In this document: one piece after another, positions 10,725 to 18,947 of the stretch
How the letters are laid out: each line of letters begins with the position of its first letter
How positions within the stretch are numbered: position 1 is the first letter of the stretch
Assembly (NCBI GenBank): GCA_049487715.1
Contig: CP150583.1
Coordinates: 372,001-436,000 of the forward strand
From: Pycnococcus provasolii
Lineage: Eukaryota > Chlorophyta > Pseudoscourfieldiophyceae > Pseudoscourfieldiales
DNA: 64,000 nucleotides
Reading direction: 5' to 3'
Translations under genes and position numbers: made by a program
The notes under the pieces: model-generated
The model's database searches: none
Told to the model about the DNA's origin: nothing
Seen by the model: the letters and a program-made list of their open reading frames with translations, nothing else

Positions 10725-11341
10725 AATCGTTAGCGCGTGTTATTGATGGCGAATGCGTGCAATGAAAACCCAGTATGTAGACCTCACGGCTTGCTTTTCT
10801 TTATGAGTCGGCGCACAATACTAGAACTACACCTTCCTACTGTGCAGGTTGCCGCACGACAACTCCAACTGCCAGTTGAGAAGTCGACACACACTGACAC
10901 ACACACACGAGCCTCAACAACTTGCAGCCTCTTGATCGATGCATCCTCTCGAGCCATCGATGCAGCACTGAGCACTGCACTGCACTACCCTTGAGCAGGC
11001 CGCAGCCGTGCACTACATACTGCAGCAGTTGATCAAAGCGGCCTGGTTGATCCACCTGGTTGATTCATCCTGTGCGCATCCCACTGCGCATCACAGTTAA
11101 GCTTAACTAGGAAGGCCTGCCTTAGTTATGGAACGCCTTATAATTTATAGGAGTAAAAAGTATGGGGCTACTCATATTTTTTTAATAGTATACTTCGTGA
11201 TGACACGATATGTACAATCTCGCTGACCTACCTTTAAGGGTACGACGAAGAAGCGTCGATGAGAATTTCCGATCGTGCGATTGAATCGGATCCCAAACAA
11301 TCTTAAGTACCTTTCCATTATTATTCGGCGACGAGTCAGGT
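10725..11341. other. Divergent intergenic region
   Basis: This separates the SHIPPO gene (minus) from the GT90-like gene (plus). It contains CA-rich ACACACTGACACACACAC near 10888, a GCACTGCACTGCACTAC run near 10972 and a repeated CCTGGTTGAT(C/T) near 11042 and 11056. No gene or RNA is supported. Confidence 0.5.
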
Positions 11342-13090
11342 ATGGCCATGCCGTACGCGTTGGTATTCGCCTTGCTGGCGCACTTGCTGGCCGTACACAC
11401 GCGACTGGCATCAGCGAAACCGCCGCCGCACTGGCGACACACCACGTCGCCGCACCCGACGCAGACTGGCTTTAAGTACGACGCGACGCCCGTCAAGCGC
11501 GTACCGTACGCGCCGCGGTGCTCCGTTCTCAAGAAGCTCGCGTCCAACGCCACGGAACGCGCCAAGGGGGTTCAGACCGGCCTGCTCGCCTTCTCGCCAG
11601 AAAACAGAAACGTGCCGCGCGACAGGTGCATCGTCTGCGTCGAGGCGCACAGAATCGATATCCTGCCGCCGCCGGCGGACGCACCTAAGACAACAGAGGA
11701 CGGAGACGTCAAGCTGGACGCGAAGAAAAGTAACGAAGGCCCGCGCGAGGACGAACTGCCGACACGCATCGTCGCTGTCCCAAACAGAAACGTGAAAATA
11801 TGGGTCAACTGTCACCACGACGTCACGAAGGATGTGAAGTTTGGCCTTCTCAACAACTTCTACCAGCTCGTGCACAGCGGCCGATGGACGCCGAAGGACG
11901 TGTGCGTGCACGTTGCGACGTCGCCGTACGGCGAGGTGGAAGGTGGTAACAGGGCGCTGGAGCTCGAGTGGGACGCCGACCATCCGTGGGGCGTGCCGCT
12001 GCTGGCGCCGTGGCTAAGCCACGCAAATAATCCGCCCATGCACTTCCTCTGGCCGAACTGGGACTACTACGGTGCACCGTGCGGCGATACGGCGGATGCT
12101 GACAAGCCGCTCGCTAAATATCAGACGGAGCTGTGGGGTGCGCCTGGCGGTGCCGCGGCGACGGACTTCCAGAATCCGAAGCGAAAGATTCCGCCGTGGG
12201 ATCGTCGACGTGTCAAGACGACTGTACGCCTGGACATGTCGCAAAGAGATGGGCGGCGACATCGACTCTTTGTGTGCGCAGATGGCGACCCGTACTTTCA
12301 GAAGCACTTCGATATCGCGGACACAAGTGGACAAATGGGCGGCGGCGGCGGACACGCAGGCAGCAACATCGAGCCTTTCAACGTGGTGGAGCGATACCAG
12401 CTGCATCTCGAGGACAACTTCAACCGCCCGGTGGCGCAACCGCGAGGAGGTTTCCGCGACGTGCTGGGCCGTCTCATGAGCGTGGGAGGGACGGTGCTCG
12501 CGCCGGAGTCCGCCGATCGCATGACGCTGAGCGAGAGAGTGCTCGAGCACTGCCCGGCGGTCGCCGGCTTAGACTTCGGCACGTCCGGGCCCTCGGAGGA
12601 GGTCATGCCGTGCTCTCGCCGGTTCCACTGGGATGGCGGCATATGTTCTGAAGTCGCGAATTTCATCCCCGGCGATGCCACGGATGCCCACCGGATGGCG
12701 GTGGCGCTACAGGCTCATGTCGCAACGCAGTACGACGAGAGCTGCGTGCTCGACTACATGGCTACCACCTTGAACTCAATTCAGTACAAGCCGTCGCCGG
12801 GCTCACACTCACGTGACAACGCGGTGACTGTGTACGACACGCAAGTCCTGCATCGTGCGAGGGAATTGCAGGCATCGCGCGGCGATGGCAATGCGGTGCT
12901 GAACGAAGTATGGGTACGACATGGATTCGAGGAGGTTGGGTGCCACACGCTCTCAGCCATGCTTCGCTACACGACAGCAAGCTTGAAGGACACGTCGACG
13001 TATCGTCATCGAAGGTGTGTCGATCGGTATTACCAGTGGTTTGATCCTGAGACATGTTTACCTCGCTGGGAACGCGCGAAGGATGTGTAA
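11342..13090 (+). CDS. Secretory-pathway protein, possibly a GT90 (CAP10/rumi-like) glycosyltransferase
   Basis: A 582-residue protein starting with a signal peptide (MAMPYALVFALLAHLLAVHTRLASA), so it enters the ER and may stay in the lumen or be secreted. The middle contains NRNVKIWVNCHHD, PMHFLWPNWDYY and RLFVCADGD. The C-terminal half reads ERYQLHLEDNFNRP, GGFRDVLGRLMSVGGTVLAPES, then AVALQAHVATQYDESCVLDYM. This order (a KYKYxLxxDG-like strand, an RxxxLLxSxxxVL-like helix and strand, then a late helix) resembles GT90 protein O-glycosyltransferases, but the hallmark motifs are only loosely kept. I treat the assignment as weak. Cysteines are frequent, fitting the secretory pathway. The convergent CCCH gene ends 90 bases away. 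Confidence 0.6.
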   Translation: MAMPYALVFALLAHLLAVHTRLASAKPPPHWRHTTSPHPTQTGFKYDATPVKRVPYAPRCSVLKKLASNATERAKGVQTGLLAFSPENRNVPRDRCIVCVEAHRIDILPPPADAPKTTEDGDVKLDAKKSNEGPREDELPTRIVAVPNRNVKIWVNCHHDVTKDVKFGLLNNFYQLVHSGRWTPKDVCVHVATSPYGEVEGGNRALELEWDADHPWGVPLLAPWLSHANNPPMHFLWPNWDYYGAPCGDTADADKPLAKYQTELWGAPGGAAATDFQNPKRKIPPWDRRRVKTTVRLDMSQRDGRRHRLFVCADGDPYFQKHFDIADTSGQMGGGGGHAGSNIEPFNVVERYQLHLEDNFNRPVAQPRGGFRDVLGRLMSVGGTVLAPESADRMTLSERVLEHCPAVAGLDFGTSGPSEEVMPCSRRFHWDGGICSEVANFIPGDATDAHRMAVALQAHVATQYDESCVLDYMATTLNSIQYKPSPGSHSRDNAVTVYDTQVLHRARELQASRGDGNAVLNEVWVRHGFEEVGCHTLSAMLRYTTASLKDTSTYRHRRCVDRYYQWFDPETCLPRWERAKDV

Positions 13091-13180
13091 ATAATCTGAA
13101 ATGTGAAATGATGTGAAATGGAAAACGGCTGGACGAAGTGAACCCCATTATTCCATTATTACAACAATGATAAAGTCCAG

Positions 13181-14204
13181 CTATGGTGCATCTTCATCAT
13201 CACCAGCTGGTTGTTCCTCCTCCTTTGCCTCGTTTTCCTCCGGCGCCGAGGCCTCGACAGGCTCGGCAGGTTCCGCCTCTGGTTCCTTCTCGTCGTCATC
13301 CTTCTTCTCCGTATCTGCTTCCGGTGCTTCAGCCGGTTCACTGTCGCCACCCGCCTTCCGAGCTGGACTTCGGCTACGACTTCGGCTACGGCTTCGGCTT
13401 CGGCTTCGGCTACGGCTACGACTTCGACTGCGGCTACGTCCACGACGGTCGTCCGTGTCGTCGCGCGCGGCGTCCGAGCCTCGCTGCAGAAGCGCAGCGC
13501 GCGGGTCTCCGTTTAGCAGGTACGGGTCCTGCGAGGCGTCGTGCAAGAATTTGCAGTTTGAGCGGTTGCACTTTCCGTTGAGAAAATCTTTGCACACTTT
13601 GGAGCCTCCGCCTCCGCCGCCGCGTCCGCCGTATCCGCCTCCTCCGCCGCCGCGTCCGCCGTATCCGCCTCCGCCTCCGCCTCCGCCCCCGTCTAGGTTG
13701 TGAGAGAACTTGCAGTTGCTTCGCTTGCACAAGCCGTTTTGGAAGTCGCGGCATATTTGTGCGTTCACCGGCCCGCCCGTTCCAGGCCCGACGTGCGAGA
13801 ACCGGCATCGGTCCCCTCGCGTGCATATTCCGTTCTGAAAGTCTTTGCACATGGGCATGCCTCCTTGACCACCTCCGCCGCCGTATCCGCCTCCTACGCC
13901 GTATCCTCCTCCACCGTATCCAGCTCCGCCACCTCCTGGGTATCCTCCTCCGCCGTATCCCCCTTGATATCCTCCTCCCGCCCCGCCATATCCTCCATAA
14001 TATCCTCCGCCACCTCCTTGATGGTATCCACCGCCACCACCAGGAGCACCACCATATCCGCCACCACCATATCCACCACCGCCATATCCCGCCACCGCCA
14101 TATCCGCCACCACCATATCCACCACCGCCATATCCGCCATATCCACCTCCTTGACCACCTGCTCCGCCGTATCCTCCTGGGTATCCCCCGCCGCCGCCGT
14201 ACAT
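13181..14204 (-). CDS. CCCH zinc-finger protein with Gly-Tyr-rich N-terminus and RS domain (one-base frame change)
   Basis: This is a likely RNA-binding or splicing-linked protein. Order from the N-terminus: a MYGGGGGYPGG start with GYGGGG repeats, then three CCCH fingers (C-x7-C-x5-C-x3-H, then twice C-x7-C-x4-C-x3-H, each starting C(K/R)DF(Q/L)NG), Gly-rich spacers, an (RS)n tract of about twelve dipeptides, and an acidic Glu/Ala-rich tail. The Gly-rich start (ATG at 14204) and the remainder are in different frames. The join is at about 14088-14090, where one repeat unit has CCC (plus strand) while its sister units have CC. Dropping that base restores the GYGGGGYGG pattern. Gly-Tyr repeats suggest a phase-separating, low-complexity domain. 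Confidence 0.8.
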
Positions 14205-14867
14205 GCTATGAAAGATACTTATAGATACCAGACAGTAAGCTACTAATAAGAGCACTACTAAGAGTACTGTAGCTGCAGGACACCACTATCACAAATAAGC
14301 TGCTAGACTATACCGTTGCTTGTGCGTGAGACTAAAATGAGGCGTAGTTGGGGTCGCCGCCGCCGTGGGAACTTGTTTGTGGAAACTTGAAGGAGCACCC
14401 TAGGTAGGGGTTTCCCGGGAGGAAAGGAAAGCCCAAGGGGGAACGTAAGGTGGAGTTGAACTAGGGTTAGGGTTTCAACTAGGGTTTTGGCGATCTTTTG
14501 GCGATCTTTTCGGGGTTTCGGGTTTAGGGGACTGCCTGCCCTTCACCCCCGGGGGGGTGCCGATTTGTTCGCATGGTTTGATCAAGCTCCGGCTGTTGTT
14601 TCGTTTCGGGGTTTGTTTCGAGTTAGGGTTTTCGAGTTAGGGTTAGGGTTAGACCCGGATTCGGTTTCGGATTTGACTATTTCCTCATTACGCATCTGTT
14701 CCACGTGGTTTACTGTTTTCGTATTTATGGTGGTTTGCAAACCAACTCCAACAGTCTCGAGAGGCCGGGATGATGCGTTCCCGTCTACCTTTAAGCAACA
14801 TTTACTTCCACCAGGTTAGGTTCAGAGGCGAGGTTCAGAGAAGAGCGGAGAGCTATCTCGGTGAGCT
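14205..14867. other. Intergenic region with TTAGGG motifs and a diverged promoter-like repeat
   Basis: It holds ACTAGGGTTAGGGTTT near 14460 and two adjacent TTAGGG copies at 14637-14648. The stretch about 14545-14725 matches, with gaps, the stretch about 16925-17085 that precedes the gene at 17093. Shared blocks are GGCTGTTGTTTCGTTTCGGG, TTCGAGTTAGGG, TTTCCTCATT and TTTACTGTTTTCG. An open plus frame at 14487-14819 covers the repeat but shows no protein features. Confidence 0.65.
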
Positions 14868-16638
14868 TCACCATGGCTCGGGGCAGTTGAGCAGTCGAGC
14901 CTTCTCATAGTCGTAGTCGGGACGCGGCGTCAGATGAGCACCGCTATACGGCGCGTCCTTTGGGAAGAGCGATTCGGCAGGTGCAGCGAGTCCCGCAAGC
15001 TCCTTCTTGATTATGGTATCCTTGTCCACGGCATGGATTATCACCTTGCGGGTCTGCAATTCGTTGGTCGGTGCCTTCGCTGTGTTGAGCACGACGATTC
15101 GGTTCTGCATCGGCTCGGTCAAGGGCACGGAGAAGTTGTCGGCGTGCTCGCGCTTGAACACGGCCACATCCTTCTCTGTGAGGACGCCAGCGCCGATCAC
15201 GGCGTCGAGGGAGTTGTCGAGCAGCGCAGCCTTCACGGCTTCATGGGTCGGATAGGTCACCAAGACCAGCTCGTTCACATACTGGCTCGACGTGCTCGGC
15301 GCGTCCCAGTGGTCGAGGTTCACGGTGAAGTGCACCTTCTGCACCTTGCCCTCATCGTCCTTGATCGTTTTGTCGTACTTCCAACGGCCGGTGCCGGAGA
15401 TTCCGTCGGGGTCGGCGATACCGGCGCACATAAGTGTCATGCCGTCGTGTTTGATCGGTTTTGGGCTCCCGTCTGTCTCATTTAATGTCGAGCCCTTGTG
15501 GCACGAATTCTGCGTGAGTGGATCGCTCTCAAGGCCACCTACGAACATGTTCGGAGACATCATGCGAAGCGGGCGAATGAAGGACAGCTCCTGCAAGAAT
15601 GGATAGTAGTTGTCTTTGGTCGTAACGACGAAGGTGTAGTCATCCGTGCAGCTCCATCCTTCAATCGCTTCGGGCAGGCCATACCACCCGTGCCAGTCAT
15701 CTGTGCGGAGCGGCGGAATAAGGACGTGGTCGAAGTTGAGCTTAGCGACGGTGCAGTTCCAGTCGGCGCCGTCGTGGAAGGTGACGTTCTTGCGTAAGTT
15801 GAACGTGTAATTTTGGCCGCCCCCCGGCAAGTCCATGATGGTCCACGAGGCGGCGAGGCTTGGAATGATGGCGCCACCTCGACCGTATTCGACGAGTCCG
15901 TCGTAGACCCAGTTGTTAGCGAAGAACTCGTTCGGGCGGTAGGTGTGCGCGTCCAGTCGTCCGACACCGGTAGCGTTGCTGAAGAGGCCACTCTGCGCGC
16001 CCGGAGCAACGGTGATGCTCCTCGAGCCGCTCAGAACGCGGAGCGTGTGAACCGGATAGTCAAACTGCTGATGTCCTGGCGTGTATCCGGTAAGTCGCTT
16101 GTTGATAACAGCCGGGATGCGCTTGCTGGAAATGGGCAGCTCGGTCGCTTGCTTGTGCATGGCGGTAAGAATCTCCGTCCACGCATCCTCGCGTTCCACC
16201 TCGGACTCCTTACGCAGCGCCTCGGTCACCTTCTGTTTAAGCACCTCCTGCGTGAATGGCGGGGGAAGTCCCTTGAGGGCGGCATAGTATGCCTCGTCCG
16301 GCGTTGCCCACGACGCAGCGTACGCGTGCGGGTCGTACGGCGCCCCCCACGTTTCCGAGAAAGCCATGTTGAAGTCTCCATCGACCATGGCCTCGTTGAA
16401 TAATGTTTTATTCAAAAGACGAGTGTTCACTGTGATGCCCACCTTCTTCAAGTCACTGACGATATCGTCCTCGATCGCCTTTGACGTCGCGTCGCCTTCC
16501 AGCACGATGAAGTCCAACTCCATCTTCTTGCACAACGCCACATCATCTTCGGCTTTGGTTTCCCAGGGGCGTCAGCGTCGCCAGCGCCCACCCGAAAGCG
16601 AAAGCGAGCCCGGTAACGAGCTTTGCGTATACCACCAT
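14868..16638 (-). CDS. NikA-type (SBP_bac_5) solute-binding protein with circularly permuted halves
   Basis: The family binds nickel complexes or oligopeptides in bacterial ABC uptake. Known family order is N-lobe start, YYPFLQEL, LNTAKAPTNEL, then TWGAPYDPHA near the end. Here the order on the minus strand is a signal-like start (MVVYAKLVTGLAFAFGWALAT, ATG at 16638), TWGAPYDPHA (about 16335), LPISSKR and the family's C-terminal end, then SITVAPGAQSGLF and the family's N-terminal part, YYPFLQEL (about 15600), LNTAKAPTNEL (about 15085) and a stop straight after LLNCPEPW. The segment expected after EPW (ETKAEDDVALCKK) is found directly behind the signal peptide as PWETKAEDD. Signal and body are one base out of frame at a CCCC run (about 16578-16581). 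The first in-frame ATG without correction is MELDF, about 16521. The gene has a bacterial-type family origin and GC-rich codon use like its neighbours. Confidence 0.85.
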
Positions 16639-17092
16639 GTTAGACTATGTTGTGTTGAATGACTACTAATGCTACTGACGAGTCTGTGAATGTCTGAACG
16701 ATCTCTTCACGTGAATGTGAATGTGGCGGCGCTCGTTAGATTAAACGTATGATGTACGAATATATTATTACAAGCCATATCGACATACATATGACACATA
16801 CTATACGTCGTTACAATGTAACGTATCACCTTTCATGCATGTAATATTACCAAGGGGTGATACAAAACTTCTTGTTGCCCTTTTCGGTTACCTGTATGTT
16901 GGTGTCTGCTTCAGCTGTTTCCGTTCAGTTCCCCGGGGGATTTGTTTGCATGGTTCAAGGCTTCAAGTTCAAGCAGGCTGTTGTTTCGTTTCGGGTTTTC
17001 GAGTTAGGGTTAGGGTTAGGGTTAGGGTTCGGGTGATTTCCTCATTTCCGGTAGCGCCTTCATTCTGTGTTTTACTGTTTTCGGTGGCGGCC
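16639..17092. other. Divergent promoter region with (TTAGGG)4
   Basis: This lies between the solute-binding-protein gene (minus) and the gene at 17093 (plus). The left part is AT-rich with several TATA-like words (TATATTATT near 16760). The right part, 16925-17085, is the diverged sister of 14545-14725. Four perfect TTAGGG copies sit at 17004-17027, 66 bases before the ATG. Confidence 0.65.
17004..17027. repeat. (TTAGGG)4 telomere-type hexamer array
   Basis: Four perfect tandem TTAGGG copies preceded by TTCGAG and followed by TTCGGG, 66 bases upstream of the ATG at 17093. Confidence 0.9.
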
Positions 17093-17572
17093 ATGTCTCG
17101 CACTCGCGTTCATGTCCCTTCCTCTTCGTTTCGTGCCTCTTCGTGCTCTTGCTCTGGCCTTGCTGCTCGTGCTGCTCCCCCCATAGTTTCATGGGGTCTT
17201 CCTTCTTATGGGGTTCTTCCTCGTCGTCGTCGTCTTTTGGGTGATGGTGGTGGTGGCTTGTCGTCGTCGTCCTCATCCTCATCCTCATCCTCTTTGAGGC
17301 GTGGAAGGCGCATGGGCCAAACTTTGGTTGCGCGTGGCGTTCCCACGGGACGAGGGCGTGGTCTCTCCGCGAAAAACCAACGGCTCTCGAAAGAGTACAC
17401 GCCAAGTAAGTCGAAGTCTGTGAACGTGAGCATGGAAGAGCCGAGCAGCAATGCGAAGGGGTTCTGGGTCGGTATCGGTCTGTTGTTTATTTTCCTCCCG
17501 CTTGTGATTTTAGGAATCGCGCTCGTGACTGGCGACGCGACGCCGGGAACGGGGAGCTTCGCGCCCATGTAA
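17093..17572 (+). CDS. Small plastid-type single-pass membrane protein
   Basis: 160 residues with the first true ATG at 17093. The N-terminal half is rich in Ser, Arg and Ala without acidic residues, as in chloroplast transit peptides, and includes an 11-Ser run. After the basic stretch comes KSVNVSMEEPSSNAKGFW, then one membrane segment (VGIGLLFIFLPLVILGIALV) and a short Gly/Thr-rich tail ending APM. The build is that of small thylakoid or envelope proteins, but I do not recognise the family. It starts 66 bases after a (TTAGGG)4 array. Confidence 0.65.
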   Translation: MSRTRVHVPSSSFRASSCSCSGLAARAAPPIVSWGLPSYGVLPRRRRLLGDGGGGLSSSSSSSSSSSLRRGRRMGQTLVARGVPTGRGRGLSAKNQRLSKEYTPSKSKSVNVSMEEPSSNAKGFWVGIGLLFIFLPLVILGIALVTGDATPGTGSFAPM

Positions 17573-17741
17573 AGAAAACACACATTCTCAACATTTGGAA
17601 TCCCGCGCCATGAAACAAAAACCCCATTTACATGTTCCATGTTGGGGGTTTGTCTGTCAGTTTCCGCGATTCCGCGGCGGCGGCGCCCACCTTTCCCAGC
17701 CGGAACGTTTTCCCGAACGAACGCCTTCAGTAAAGCCAGCC

Positions 17742-18646
17742 ATGCCCATGGGACGCCAGAAGGCGCTGCGATTGTTCCTAGCGGGGAAGCGCAAACGACG
17801 TGCCCTTGCTCTTGACGACGAGCTTGTTGAGGAAAAGGAGGAGGGACTCCGTTGGAGAAAAAAAAGACGAAGAAGAAAAAAAGCGTCAAAGAAGACGTCG
17901 CCTCCCAGAGTTTCAAGTCCAAGGAGGCAAATGCAAAGTTGTCCTCGAAACCACAGTCCATCGGGAACGCAGTACAAACAAATCCGTCACACTCCATGAA
18001 AAAAAAGATTGCGGAGAAGAAGAGATTATTGTCAGGGACGTCACGACCTTCGCGCGAGGCGATTCAGGCGATGAACAGTGCGAGTGTCGCGCAAATCGTC
18101 GCGGAATGTGCTCGAGCAGACGGAAGCGATGACGTTGCCGTGCACCTCCGAGACGCGGCAAAAGTATCCGTGCACAAATCAAACGCAATTCACGACACCA
18201 TTCAGCACGCCATGCAAGAAGCTAACCTGCCGCGCGACATAGCCAAGAAAGCTTCGAAACCGCTGATGCCTCGACTCCTCGTCATATGTGCAAGCGCGGA
18301 GAGATGCGCCAACGTCTCAGAGGCTTTTTCCAGAGATGCACCGCCGTACCGACTCTTACCGGCGAAGAAAAAAACTGTCGACGATCATGCAAGTGACGTG
18401 CTCGCAGCCGCTGTGCCGAAGTGCGTGACACCAGCGATGGCTGTGTCGACGCCGCATCGCGCTGCCGCCCTCATCGAACGAGACGCCGTATCGCTAAGCA
18501 AACTCGATGTTTTGGCCGTTGACGTGACGCCTGACGTGAAGAATCGAAGCCTTCTCGACATGGTGGACGTGACGCCAGCTGTTTGGGAGCTTGTCGAACA
18601 AGCACCGACGAATGCACATGTACTCTTCTATTCCACAGCCGTGTAA
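17742..18646 (+). CDS. CMS1: CMS1-like ribosome biogenesis protein (one-base frame change)
   Basis: CMS1 proteins take part in small-subunit (90S/U3) pre-ribosome assembly and resemble degenerate DEAD-box helicases. The conserved core is clear: MPRLLVICASAERCANVSEAF, a Lys-rich KKKTVDDH segment, VSTPHRAAALIERDAVSLSKLDVLAVD and DVKNRSLLDM. A Lys-rich nuclear-type N-terminus precedes it. The body frame has no ATG near its start: the open frame begins at TTG 17852, after a stop at 17828. The ATG at 17742 opens a frame reading KRKRRALALDDELVEEKEEG, the usual basic/acidic N-terminus. Adding one G in the GGG of GAGGAGGGACTCC (about 17841-17849) joins the two. The next in-frame ATG of the body is at about 17996. 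Confidence 0.75.
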
Positions 18647-18947
18647 ATTCAAGTCATCAATACGAATCATTTCATTAAAAATCGACTGACTGTGGTTGGG
18701 AGGGCGGTTTCTCTTCTTATTTATTTATCGTGTTGTGTTTCGGAAGGGGAATTTTTTTGTTTACACACACAGCCACACTCACAAGCGCACAGCAAAAGAA
18801 GAAAAAAACGAAAGTGAGTATGTAAAAAGAGATGTGTGTTATTTCCCGCGTCTCCTCGAAAACAGGAGAATCCACCCTGTGGTTATTTTGGCGTAAAAAA
18901 AAGGAAAATGCAAAGAAAAGAAAGGCGATCCCGCCAACGAATCACCC

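Noticed and set aside
11040-11075. CCTGGTTGATCC resembling the 5' end of 18S rRNA
   Set aside because: Only about 12 bases match and the following sequence is unrelated to rRNA.
14868-16638. Bacterial contamination as the source of the solute-binding protein gene
   Set aside because: It is embedded between algal genes with the same promoter-type repeats and base composition, so transfer into the nuclear genome is more likely than contamination.
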